From: Enhygromyxa salina
GTDB taxonomy: Bacteria > Myxococcota_A > Polyangia > Nannocystales > Nannocystaceae
Assembly: GCF_002994615.1 (NCBI RefSeq)
Contig: NZ_PVNK01000152.1
Location: 34,591-98,590, forward strand
DNA length: 64,000 nt
Direction: 5' to 3'
The notes below the pieces were generated by a model. That model was given only the letters and a program-made list of their open reading frames with translations. It was not told the DNA's origin and did not search any database. Positions within the stretch are counted from its first letter, which is position 1; every line of letters begins with the position of its first letter. A program made the translations under genes and the position numbers. This document shows positions 55,842 through 64,000 of this stretch, in pieces.

Positions 55842-58800
55842 TCAGCTCCCGGGCTCGGCCTCGGACCGCCAGCACCGAGCCACGTGAACGCAAGGTCCGC
55901 AGGCGGCGGGCTGATCGAGCTTCGGCCACAGCTCCGTCGAGCCCTCGTCGCCGAGCTCGACGCGGAGCAGCCGGCCCGCCGTCTGGCGCAGGCGCTGATC
56001 AAAGCGCGCGAGCGTGGCCGGTTCGAGCGCGCGCAGGCCGGGGTCGGCCTCGGCCTCGCGCAAGAACACGGCCCCGGCGCGCAAGGGGATGGCCGGGCCC
56101 CACAGGCGGCGCAGCGCCCAGGCCTGGGTCAGCCGACGAAGGCCCGCGACCTGCTCGGGGTCGAGGACCGACTCGGGCTCGCTCGGCGCCCGCGCGTACT
56201 GCCAGTCGACGAGGTTGAGGCGCCCGTCGTCGTCGATCCAGACCAGGTCGATGCGACCGCGCACGATCACGCGGCCCTCGGGCGGCGGCGCCGACTCGGT
56301 CGTGACGGGCGCGAAGAGATCGAGCTGCGGGCGAGCTGGGGCCCCGAGCTCGCCGCGACCCGTCTGGCTCGGCTCGGGCCGCGCGTGCTCACCAAAGATC
56401 TCCAGCGCGAAGGGCAGCGAGCGCAACACTCGGCGCGGATCCTGGCGGGCGATCTCGATCAGCTCGCGGACCCACGGACGCTCGGCGAAGCGGAGCAGAT
56501 CCTCGCGCAGCTCGGGCCACAGCTCCTTGGGGATCCGATCTTGATCGGCGAACGCGTCGAAGGCCCGGGCCGGATCACGGCCGAGACGATCGAGGTCGAC
56601 GCGCCCGAGCAGGTAGTGGACGAGCCGACCGCGGGACCGAGCCTCGGCCAGGCTCGGCGGCGGCCGATCGCCCGCGTCGTCCTCGTCGACGCGCTTGCGC
56701 GGGACGAAGGGCAGGAGCTGCAGCCCCTTCATGGCCTCGCGCTCCTCGCTGGCCGGGGTGTCGAGGCCGACGACATGGGTCAGGAGGTAGCGCCGCGGAC
56801 ACTTGTCGAACTCGGCGAGGCCAGACAGCGAGACCTCGAGCTCGCAGTCGCGCAGGTGCAGGGCCTCGCTGCGATCGTAGGCGGTCGGCAGCTCGTCGCG
56901 GGCTTCGCTCGGGGCCACGGGCCGCGCGGCGACGGGGGGCTCGCTGCCCGAGGCGTCCGCTACGAAGGAGGGCTCGGGCTCGGGCTCGGGCTCCGACCCG
57001 CTGGCTGCAAGGGCCGCTTGACCGACGGCCTCGGCCCGGACGGCCCCGACCCGATCGAGCAACCACCGCATCGCGCTGGCCTCGCCGTCGTCCTGCTCCT
57101 GGATCACCAGGCCGTCATCGACGACCTCGACGAGCTCGTCGAGCTCGGGCAGCGCGGCGTCGATCAGCTTGCGCCAGTTCCCCTCCCCGGTCCGGCCCTC
57201 GGGCGCCTCACCGAGCAAGACCAAGAGGTCGCGCGCGCGCGTGGTCGCGACGTAGAGCACCCGGCGGCTCTCGGCGTCGCGGCGGGCGGCGAGGCGCTCG
57301 TTGACGGCCTGGGCGTGGGGGCTGGGCCGGCGGCGGCCGACGAGGTCCGGCGACACGACCGCGAGGCCGAGCTCGCGCTCGAACACGACCGGGCCCTCCT
57401 GCCCGCGCGGGTCGGCCCCGAGCTCGGGCACGATCACGACCGGGAACTCGAGGCCCTTGGCGGCGTGGACCGTCATGATGCGGACGGCGTCGGGGTCGGC
57501 GGCGGCGGCGACCTCGGCCGGGGCCTCGCGGTCGAGCAGGTCCTCACCGCGCTCGAGCAGGCGCCGCGCGGTGGTCATGGCCCCGAGCCCGGCGAACTCG
57601 CGCGAGCCGAGCAGCGCGAGCAGCTTGTCGACGTTGGCGATCCGCTGCTCGCCCGCGTCGTCCCAGGCCAGGACCTCGCGCAGGCCGAGGCGGTCGACGG
57701 CGAAGCGCAGGACCCTCGCGGGGCCGAGGCGATCGAGCTCGTGGTGGAGGCGATCGACGAGGCGCGCGACGACGGTCACGGTCGCGGCGTCCTGCGCGAC
57801 GCCGAGCTCGACGGCGCAGCCGCTGACGTGGTCGGCGAGGCGCAGGCGCTCGGCGGCGGCCAGCTCGACGATGCTCGCGTCGGTGATGCCCCAGACCGGT
57901 GAGCGCCAGACCCCGGCCGAGGCCAGCATGTCGCGGGGATCGGCGATCGCGAGCATCAAGACCGCGAGCTCGCGGATCTCCCGGGCGGCGTAAAAGCCCC
58001 GGCCCCCGACGACGACCGAGGCGATGTCGAGCTCGCTGAGGGCCTTGCGGTAGCGCGCGACGTGGCTGTGGGTCCGCATCAAGATCGCGACGTCGGCCCC
58101 GCGCAAGGGCTTGGGCCGCCCGTCGGAGCCGGCCCGCCCCAGCGGCGGGCGAGCGTCGAGCAAGAGGCGGACGTGCTCGGCCATGCGCCGGGCCTCCTGG
58201 CCTCGACGGGTCCGGGCGTCTTCGCTTGGATCGCTGCACAGCAGCTGGACCGCGGGGAGCCCGGCCTGATCTTCGTGGTCTTCGCGGACCGGCTCGAGCC
58301 GATCGACCTCGTCGACCCAGTCGACGGCGAAGCCCTCGGGGTCGTCGCTGATCAGGACTTGGGCGAAGAGCTGGTTGCAAAACTCGACGAGGCTCGGGCG
58401 CGAGCGCCACGACCGCCGCAACGCGTGGAGGCGCAGGCCCTCACCGCCGGCCCGGGCCCGAGCGGCCAGGCTCTGAAACAGCGAGACGTCGGCGCCGCGA
58501 AATTCGTAGATCGACTGCTTGCGATCGCCGACGGCCGCGAAGCAGCGAGCCCCGAGCGGCAAGACCGCGCTGGCCCGCTGGCCCCGCGGGACCGCCCGCT
58601 CGTGATCGCGGGCCTCGGCGAGGAGGTGGACGAGGTCGAGCTGGAGGCCGTTGGTGTCCTGAAACTCGTCGACGAGCAGGGCCCCGACGCGCTGCTTGAG
58701 CTGGCGGCGAACGAGGCGGTCGTCGCGGAGCAGATCGTGGGCGCCGCGGACCAGATCGACGAAGTCCAGGACCTGCAGGCGCTGCTTTTCGGCGGCGTAG

Positions 58801-59792
58801 GCCCGCGACACGGCCCCGAGCAGGGCGACGATCCGCTCGGCGAGCTCCTGCTCCTGCACGCTCGCGACGCAGTCCTGGACCAGCGCCCAGGCCTCGGCGA
58901 AGGGCTCCCAGACCCGGCGGGCGCGCTTGGGCAGCGTGCCCTTGCCGCGGCGCTGGCTGGCCACGCGGTGCAGCGCCGGGTACCAGCGTCGGACCTGGTC
59001 CGGCTCGCAATCGCCGATCCGCCTCCGCTCGATCGCGAGGGCGCGCAAGGTCGGTCGGAGGCGATCCTCGCGGGACTCCTCGAGCAGCTCGAGGCTCGCG
59101 GCGAGCGCTCGACAGGCCTCGCCGAGCTCGGCCCGGGCCTGGCCGCGATCAAAGCCGGGCTGCGGCTGCCCGTCGGCGTCGACGAGCAGGGATCGGGGAT
59201 CGCGGCCCTCCTCGCCGAGCTTGCCGTGGAGCCGACGCAGCGCGGCGCGGAGGGTGTCGGGGCCGCCGAGGGCCCGGGCGGCGGCGCGGGTGTCCGAGTC
59301 GTCCTCGGCCTCGAGCTCGCGGAGCAGGACCTCGTCGAGGGTCCGGGCGAAGAGCTCGGCGGCGGCGTTCTCATCGAGCACGCCGAAGCTGGGGTCGACC
59401 CCGGCCTCGACCGCGAAGCCGCGCAGCAGCTGACCGCACAGCGAGTGGAAGGTGCCGATCGGCGCGCCCGGGAGCTGGTCGACGATCGCCCGCCAGCGCG
59501 CGGCCGGGACCTCGCGATCACCGAGCATCGCGGCGAGCTCCTCCTCGTCGGCGAGCGCGCCCACGGGGTCGGCGGCGAGCGCCGAGGCCCGCTGCACGAT
59601 GCGCTGGCGGAGCTCGCGGGCGGCCTTCTCGGTGAAGGTCACGGCCCACACGCGGGCGGGGTCGAGGGGCTCCGCGTCAGGGCGACCGGCCCCGACGTAG
59701 AGCCCGAGCGCGACGCTGACCAGCGCGTGGGTCTTGCCCGCGCCCGCGCCCGCGGCCAGGACCAGGTTGGCGTCGAGCTCGAGCTCGCTCAC
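55842..59792 (-). CDS. addA: AddA-like UvrD-family helicase/nuclease subunit
   Basis: 1316 residues from GTG 59792, which overlaps the addB stop by 4 bp. Superfamily 1 helicase motifs are intact: GAGAGKT with Lys20 near the N-terminus, LLVDEFQDTNG (Walker B), GDRKQSIYEFRGAD, VHAAKGLEFPVV and RRVLYVATTRARDLL. The C-terminal PD-(D/E)xK domain has GRIDLVWIDDDG and LVDWQYAR. Asp1182 and Asp1196 are present, but the expected catalytic Lys is Gln1198. Cys residues in FDKCPRRYLL and CGPCVHVARC could form an iron-sulfur staple as in AddB-type nucleases. With AddB it should process double-strand breaks for RecA loading. Confidence 0.9.
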   Translation of the reverse strand: MSELELDANLVLAAGAGAGKTHALVSVALGLYVGAGRPDAEPLDPARVWAVTFTEKAARELRQRIVQRASALAADPVGALADEEELAAMLGDREVPAARWRAIVDQLPGAPIGTFHSLCGQLLRGFAVEAGVDPSFGVLDENAAAELFARTLDEVLLRELEAEDDSDTRAAARALGGPDTLRAALRRLHGKLGEEGRDPRSLLVDADGQPQPGFDRGQARAELGEACRALAASLELLEESREDRLRPTLRALAIERRRIGDCEPDQVRRWYPALHRVASQRRGKGTLPKRARRVWEPFAEAWALVQDCVASVQEQELAERIVALLGAVSRAYAAEKQRLQVLDFVDLVRGAHDLLRDDRLVRRQLKQRVGALLVDEFQDTNGLQLDLVHLLAEARDHERAVPRGQRASAVLPLGARCFAAVGDRKQSIYEFRGADVSLFQSLAARARAGGEGLRLHALRRSWRSRPSLVEFCNQLFAQVLISDDPEGFAVDWVDEVDRLEPVREDHEDQAGLPAVQLLCSDPSEDARTRRGQEARRMAEHVRLLLDARPPLGRAGSDGRPKPLRGADVAILMRTHSHVARYRKALSELDIASVVVGGRGFYAAREIRELAVLMLAIADPRDMLASAGVWRSPVWGITDASIVELAAAERLRLADHVSGCAVELGVAQDAATVTVVARLVDRLHHELDRLGPARVLRFAVDRLGLREVLAWDDAGEQRIANVDKLLALLGSREFAGLGAMTTARRLLERGEDLLDREAPAEVAAAADPDAVRIMTVHAAKGLEFPVVIVPELGADPRGQEGPVVFERELGLAVVSPDLVGRRRPSPHAQAVNERLAARRDAESRRVLYVATTRARDLLVLLGEAPEGRTGEGNWRKLIDAALPELDELVEVVDDGLVIQEQDDGEASAMRWLLDRVGAVRAEAVGQAALAASGSEPEPEPEPSFVADASGSEPPVAARPVAPSEARDELPTAYDRSEALHLRDCELEVSLSGLAEFDKCPRRYLLTHVVGLDTPASEEREAMKGLQLLPFVPRKRVDEDDAGDRPPPSLAEARSRGRLVHYLLGRVDLDRLGRDPARAFDAFADQDRIPKELWPELREDLLRFAERPWVRELIEIARQDPRRVLRSLPFALEIFGEHARPEPSQTGRGELGAPARPQLDLFAPVTTESAPPPEGRVIVRGRIDLVWIDDDGRLNLVDWQYARAPSEPESVLDPEQVAGLRRLTQAWALRRLWGPAIPLRAGAVFLREAEADPGLRALEPATLARFDQRLRQTAGRLLRVELGDEGSTELWPKLDQPAACGPCVHVARCWRSEAEPGS

Positions 59793-62700
59793 GCCTCGCC
59801 CCCTTCGAGCTCGTCGCCCCGCTCGACCCGACACACGGGCCCGAACGCGCAGTAGCGACACGCGCGGCCGGGGTCGTGGGGCCGGACGTCGAAGCGGCCC
59901 TCGGCCACGCCGCCGAGCAGGGCCCAGAGGTTGTCGGACAGGTTGCGCTGGCCGACCTCCGGCAGATCCAGGGCCCCGACCGCGACGGGCGGCGGCCCGG
60001 GCTCGGTCGTGGCGTCCGGGGGGAGCTCGGCGGCCGCGCGGGCCCGCAGCTCGCGACGTTCGCCGGGGTCGAGAGCCAGGAGCCCGTCGAGCTCGACGCT
60101 CGACAGGCACATGTCGAGCAAGCTCGCCTGCGAGCGCTCGCCGTCGCGCAGCGAGACGTAGGCGGCGTCCGCGTCGCTGAGATCGGGGCGGCGCGCGGCC
60201 AGCCACGCGGCGTAGAGCGGCAGCTGCAGCTGGGTCCGCCCGAGCTCGATGTAGCGGAGGCGATCGCCGACGCGGCCCGACTTGTAGTCGATGATCAGGC
60301 CCTCGCGCTCGCGCCCGTCACCGCGGTAGTCGATCCGATCGACCCGTCCGACGAGCTCGAAGCGGCGCTCACCGCTGCGATCGGGGATCGCCAGGGGCAC
60401 GCCCTCGAGCTCGCCGCTGCCGTCTTGCGACACCACGCCAAAGCCAAGCTCGAACTCGCCGGGCTCCCACGCCTCGATGCCCACGCGCCGCTCGCCCTCG
60501 AGCGTGCGCGCGAGGTCGCGGACGACCAGGTCGCGGTGCAGGTACCAAAGCGGCAGCGGCCCCGTGCGCTCGGAGGCCTGCCAGCGATCGAGCACCTCCT
60601 CGCAGACCTCGCGCGCGACGCTGTTTTCGGCCCCGGTTCGATCGCCACCCTCGAGCGGCGTGAGGCCCTCGGCGCGCAGGGCCTGCATGACCTCGGCGAG
60701 CACGAGGTGGCGGACGCTGCCCTGCTCGGCGGCGTCGAGGTCGTCGCGGATCGAGGGGCGCGGGCGCAGGCGCAGGACCCGGTTGGCGAAGAAGCGAAAG
60801 GGACAGGCGGCGTAGTCCTCGAGCGAGGTCGCCGAGCCCTGCCACACCAGCCCGGGCGCGTCGGGGCGCTGGCCGGTCCACACGAAGTCGAGGCGCGCCA
60901 GGGCCAATTCACGACTGCCGCCGTCGAGGCTGACGCCCGCGCGGCTCAGATCCGCGGCGTGGCTCCGCGCCCAGGTCAGCGCGCGCTCGAGCTGAGGGTG
61001 GGCGCCGCCAAACGAAGCGAGGCCGGCTCCGGCCCGGGCCAGCATGCTCATGCGCGTGAGCAGCTGACCGCGGGTGCTGCACTGCGAGAAGCTCGGGATC
61101 ACCCCGGCCTCGAGCGCTCGCGGCTCGCGGTCCGGGGCCAGGGCCCGAGCCAGCGCGGCGAACCACCGCGAGCGCATGACCTCGCGGCCGTCGGCGTCCT
61201 GGCGGTGGGCGGCGAGGGTCAGCTGCTCGCGCACGTTGGCGCAGGCCAGGGCGAAGGTCCCGGCGTCCGCGGCCCCGGGCGCGCCGAGGACCGGGCGCCC
61301 GGCGGCGCGATCGAGGGCCTGGCGATCGTCGTCGTCGAGGAAGGGCAGCGGCCGCCCAGGCCCGGGGAGCTCGCCCTCGACGGCGTGGATCACGAACACG
61401 TAGTCGCTCGGTGAGCGGGCGAGCTCGGCGAGGTCGCGCACGGCGATCCCGGCCCCGCGCACGCCAGCTGGGCGCTCGCGGACGCCCGCGAGCGCGGCCT
61501 CGAGGTGGGCGCGAAAGTCCGTGAGCGAGACCCGATCTTCGGCGACGCCGACGGCGACGGCGGCCTCGTCGAGCCCGTGCCCGGCGACCTCGAGGGCCTC
61601 GAGGGCCGCGCGGTCCCGGGCCAGCGCGGCGACGGCGTCACGCTCGAGCCGACGCTCGCGCGCGCCCTCGCCGAGGGTTGGGAGCTCGAGGCTGCGCCGC
61701 GCGATCCCGAGGCCGCGCAGGGCCGCGAACACGGCGTCGAGGTGGGCGCGCAAGCTGGCCGTGCGCGGGAGCCTGAGCTTGTCGAACAGCGGCGTCCAGC
61801 GGTCCGCGAGGCTGAAGTACTTCGCCGCCTGCTTGGCCCGACGCTCGTGCTCCGGGTGCGGCTCGCGGGCGAGCTTGGCCGCGTGGACGCGGAGGCGACC
61901 GAGGTGACCGATGCCCCGATCGTCGCGCGAGCCCGCCTCGCGCAGAGCCATGAGCAGCGAGCTGGTGTCGCCGCGCCCGACGTAGGCCGACTCGAGCACG
62001 GCGGCGAGGGCCTCGCGCGGGAGGTCGCGCTCGGCGGCGTCGATCAGCGCGATCGCCAGCCGCAGCGGCGCCGCGTGGATCACGGGCTGGCCGCGGGTCT
62101 CCTCGCAGGGCAGCTCGGCGGCGTCGAGGGCCGCGAGCACGCGGTGGCGCGCGAGGCCCAGGCGCGGGACCACGATCGCGACCCGGTGCGGCGCGACCCC
62201 GCGCTGCAAGAGCGCGCGGATCGAGGCACAGACCCCGCGCAGGGCCGCGCGCTCGTCCTCGGCGTCGAGCAGCTCGAGCTTCGCGCGCAAGGTCGGGTTG
62301 ACCAGCGCCCGCGCGCGGCTCGGCGTGACGAAGGGGATCAACCCGGCGACGGCGAGCTTGGCCTCCTTCTCACCGCCGAGCGGGCGCGGGACCAGCTCGA
62401 CGCTCGGCGCGTCCTCGACCAGGTTGCGGCGGCGCAGCTCGAGCGAGGCGAGCAGATCGGGGGCGAAATTTTCTTCGGCGCTGCTCGCAGCCCCCTCGCC
62501 AGGCTGCCTGTCTTCGGCGCTGTCGGCCCCGGGCTCGAGCGACCCGCTGGGCAAGACCGGGACCTCGACCGCGACCTCGAGCCCCGCGCGCGCGAGCGCC
62601 TCCCACAGCCGCGCGCGGATCACTGGGAGCTCGGCGCCGCGCTCGACCTCGATCACACGCGCGCCGTCGACCAGCGCGGCGAGGCGATGGCGCCCGAGCT

Positions 62701-63196
62701 CGCCGATCGCCCGCGGCAGCGCGACCCGAGCCCCCACGCCGTCGACGACCTTGCGCGCGCGCAGGCGCGCCTCGTAGGCCCCCGCGATCTTCGCCAGCGC
62801 CGCGAAGCGCCGCCCAGACAGGCTGTCCCGCCGGCCCGACAAACGCGAGGCGAGGCGCTCGAACCCGACGCGATCGATCCCCGCCCGGCGCAGCGTGTCC
62901 CACAGCTCGAGGAAGGACTCCGCGAAGCCCGGCTCGGTCGCGAGCTCGGCGAGCGTCGTCCCGCGCGCGGCGGCGGGCGCGACCGAGGTCACGATCAGGC
63001 GCGCCTCCGTCGTGCTGATCGGCTCCAGCTGCGCGGCCCGGATCAGCCGATCTTCGAACGAGCGCAGATCGATCAGGCCCAGCGCGAGCGCGACGCCCTG
63101 AGCCCGGACCCGCTCGCGCAGGACCTCGGCCACCCGCTCGCGCGAGGGCAGCACACGCAGCGTGCGCTCGGGCAGGGCGCGCGGCGGTCCGGGCAT
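59789..63196 (-). CDS. addB: AddB-like nuclease/inactivated helicase subunit
   Basis: 1135 residues from ATG 63196. The N-terminal helicase-like part lacks a recognisable Walker A, as usual for AddB. The C-terminal nuclease has GRVDRID and LIIDYKSGR, with Asp970 and Lys972 intact. Four cysteines, one in ACPFRFFANRVL and three in CRYCAFGPVC, match the 4Fe-4S staple of AddB. The gene precedes addA with a 4-bp overlap. A frame open to 63232 upstream was not used because MPGPPRAL is followed directly by family-like sequence. Confidence 0.9.
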   Translation of the reverse strand: MPGPPRALPERTLRVLPSRERVAEVLRERVRAQGVALALGLIDLRSFEDRLIRAAQLEPISTTEARLIVTSVAPAAARGTTLAELATEPGFAESFLELWDTLRRAGIDRVGFERLASRLSGRRDSLSGRRFAALAKIAGAYEARLRARKVVDGVGARVALPRAIGELGRHRLAALVDGARVIEVERGAELPVIRARLWEALARAGLEVAVEVPVLPSGSLEPGADSAEDRQPGEGAASSAEENFAPDLLASLELRRRNLVEDAPSVELVPRPLGGEKEAKLAVAGLIPFVTPSRARALVNPTLRAKLELLDAEDERAALRGVCASIRALLQRGVAPHRVAIVVPRLGLARHRVLAALDAAELPCEETRGQPVIHAAPLRLAIALIDAAERDLPREALAAVLESAYVGRGDTSSLLMALREAGSRDDRGIGHLGRLRVHAAKLAREPHPEHERRAKQAAKYFSLADRWTPLFDKLRLPRTASLRAHLDAVFAALRGLGIARRSLELPTLGEGARERRLERDAVAALARDRAALEALEVAGHGLDEAAVAVGVAEDRVSLTDFRAHLEAALAGVRERPAGVRGAGIAVRDLAELARSPSDYVFVIHAVEGELPGPGRPLPFLDDDDRQALDRAAGRPVLGAPGAADAGTFALACANVREQLTLAAHRQDADGREVMRSRWFAALARALAPDREPRALEAGVIPSFSQCSTRGQLLTRMSMLARAGAGLASFGGAHPQLERALTWARSHAADLSRAGVSLDGGSRELALARLDFVWTGQRPDAPGLVWQGSATSLEDYAACPFRFFANRVLRLRPRPSIRDDLDAAEQGSVRHLVLAEVMQALRAEGLTPLEGGDRTGAENSVAREVCEEVLDRWQASERTGPLPLWYLHRDLVVRDLARTLEGERRVGIEAWEPGEFELGFGVVSQDGSGELEGVPLAIPDRSGERRFELVGRVDRIDYRGDGREREGLIIDYKSGRVGDRLRYIELGRTQLQLPLYAAWLAARRPDLSDADAAYVSLRDGERSQASLLDMCLSSVELDGLLALDPGERRELRARAAAELPPDATTEPGPPPVAVGALDLPEVGQRNLSDNLWALLGGVAEGRFDVRPHDPGRACRYCAFGPVCRVERGDELEGGEA

Positions 63197-63240
63197 GACC
63201 GGCACGGTAGCGCAGAGCTCCGCGCCGGACACGACCAGGA

Positions 63241-63705
63241 TCAGCTCTTTTCGTACTCGCCGAGCTTCTCGTCGAGCTTCTTCATGGCCTCATCGAGCTC
63301 GTCGAGCGCGCTGCGAGCGGTCGAGGCCGAGGCTGCCTTCGCCGCCTCCATCTTGGCCTTGACCGTCGCCCGGGCGTTGTCCACGTCGGCCTCGAGCTCC
63401 TCCTTGGCCTCGGCGCCCTTGGCCTCGAGGGCCTGCCTGGCCTCGGTCGCGCGTTGCTCGAGCTTGGTCATCCGCTCCTCGGCCTCGTCGAGGCGCGCTT
63501 GCATGTCGGCGGGCATGGCGTCGGGGTCGGCCTCGGGCTCCTTGACCACCTCGCCCATTTTCTTGGTGGCCTCGCCCTTGGCCTCGCCGGTCTTGACCGC
63601 GTCTTCGGGCTTCGCCTTGTCGTCCTTCTTCGCGGTCTGCTCGCACCCGGCGACGCTCAGGAATGCGGCGATTGTGATTGCGACTGTGGTTGACAGCTTG
63701 CGCAT
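63241..63705 (-). CDS. Coiled-coil lipoprotein
   Basis: 154 residues. The signal peptide ends LSVAGC with Cys21 as lipid anchor. The mature part is Lys/Glu/Ala-rich and predicted to be almost entirely helical, with a long coiled coil from about residue 65 (ARLDEAEERMTKLEQRATEA onward). No known domain is seen. It is 44 bp upstream of addB on the same strand, but a functional link to recombination is unlikely. A structural envelope role is possible. Confidence 0.75.
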   Translation of the reverse strand: MRKLSTTVAITIAAFLSVAGCEQTAKKDDKAKPEDAVKTGEAKGEATKKMGEVVKEPEADPDAMPADMQARLDEAEERMTKLEQRATEARQALEAKGAEAKEELEADVDNARATVKAKMEAAKAASASTARSALDELDEAMKKLDEKLGEYEKS

Positions 63706-63777
63706 CTCACGAGCCTGGCTCGATTGAGCGACCTGTCAATCGCTGCTCACGCCCCCACACTTTTTGCCGCCTGCTCT

Positions 63778-64000
63778 CTACTCCATCGCCTCGACGATCA
63801 GCCGGACCATGAGATCGTTGAACAGCTCGACGTCATACTCGCCGATCGACGGCTCGAGGTGCGGCCCACCGATCCCGCTGTGACTGGTCAAGAATGTGTA
63901 GGTCGAGCCGGTCGCTATGTCGATGTTGCGCATCAGAAACTCGGTGCTCTTGTCGATCCCGCTCGCGCCGACCGGGATCACCCGGATGCCTTGCTCGGCG
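63778..64000 (-). CDS. VWA-like domain protein, C-terminal end only (runs off the window)
   Basis: Only the last 73 or so residues are in the window, and the gene continues beyond base 64000. The visible part (GIRVIPVGASGIDKSTEFLM, IATGSTYTFLTSHSGIGGPH, then DLMVRLIVEAME) resembles the last strands and helix of a von Willebrand factor A-type domain. There the motif after the strand would be the GIDK loop. Confidence in the family is modest. It is followed by the coiled-coil lipoprotein on the same strand after 72 bp. Confidence 0.55.
   Translation of the reverse strand, partial: AEQGIRVIPVGASGIDKSTEFLMRNIDIATGSTYTFLTSHSGIGGPHLEPSIGEYDVELFNDLMVRLIVEAME

Noticed and set aside
59793..60206. 138-residue N-terminal extension of AddA
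   Set aside because: It is Arg/Pro-rich shadow of addB; GTG 59792 directly precedes the Walker A region and overlaps the addB stop.

Overview
The window is GC-rich chromosomal DNA, most likely from a myxobacterium-type bacterium (phylum Myxococcota). This is an inference from content. It has many short-signal lipoproteins, WD40 and RCC1 propeller lipoproteins, two Ser/Thr protein kinases, a protein-S-like beta/gamma-crystallin, a TonB-dependent receptor with its own TonB/ExbB/ExbD/ExbD set, and split F-type ATP synthase genes. No rRNA, tRNA, CRISPR array or prophage was seen.

Layout, left to right. 0-2.5 kb: a TPR lipoprotein, then a convergent intergenic region filled with 134-bp repeats. 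2.5-4.7 kb (minus): ATP synthase Fo genes atpZ-like, atpI, atpB, atpE. 4.7-10.3 kb (plus): a DUF2804 protein, a VgrG carrying a C-terminal metzincin-like protease, and an overlapping partner gene (candidate immunity). 10.3-13.6 kb: a WD40 membrane protein and a REP-associated (RAYT/Y1-type) transposase set among three repeat families. 13.6-24.9 kb (minus): hemL-gyrA, membrane proteins, a SirB1-type protein, peptide deformylase and a propeller lipoprotein. 25-32.4 kb (minus): tonB-exbB-exbD-exbD-TonB receptor-beta-helix lipoprotein, closed by a clear terminator. 32.5-34 kb: an outer-membrane protein, a two-CXXCH lipoprotein and a Cys-rich lipoprotein. 34-40 kb (plus): two kinases and an RCC1-like lipoprotein. 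40-44 kb: a MITE-like element, an S1/P1 nuclease, a BRO-N-like HTH protein and two paralogous LuxR-type HTH proteins behind similar leaders. 44-47 kb (minus): an ionotropic-glutamate-receptor-like K+ channel, a paraoxonase and a glutathione peroxidase. 47-51.5 kb (plus): a glycyl radical enzyme, its activase and a class 3 lipase. 51.6-56 kb (minus): a TetR regulator, a PEBP protein, a second MITE-like copy, a 5'-truncated RNA ligase, the crystallin protein and a serine hydrolase. 56-63 kb (minus): addA-addB. The end holds a lipoprotein and a truncated VWA-like gene.

The most notable observation is the glutathione peroxidase at 44107-44592. It reads through an in-frame TGA exactly at the catalytic Cys/Sec position. 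A hairpin follows whose spacing (17 nt) and loop (AGGUG) closely resemble the E. coli fdhF SECIS. It is therefore probably a selenoprotein that ordinary gene calling would truncate. Other points of interest are the VgrG-protease and partner pair, the RAYT repeat island, two dispersed repeat families (one MITE-like, one sitting at convergent gene ends), a duplicated leader plus HTH module, an AddA whose nuclease motif has Gln in place of the catalytic Lys, and a glycyl radical enzyme pair of unknown substrate.
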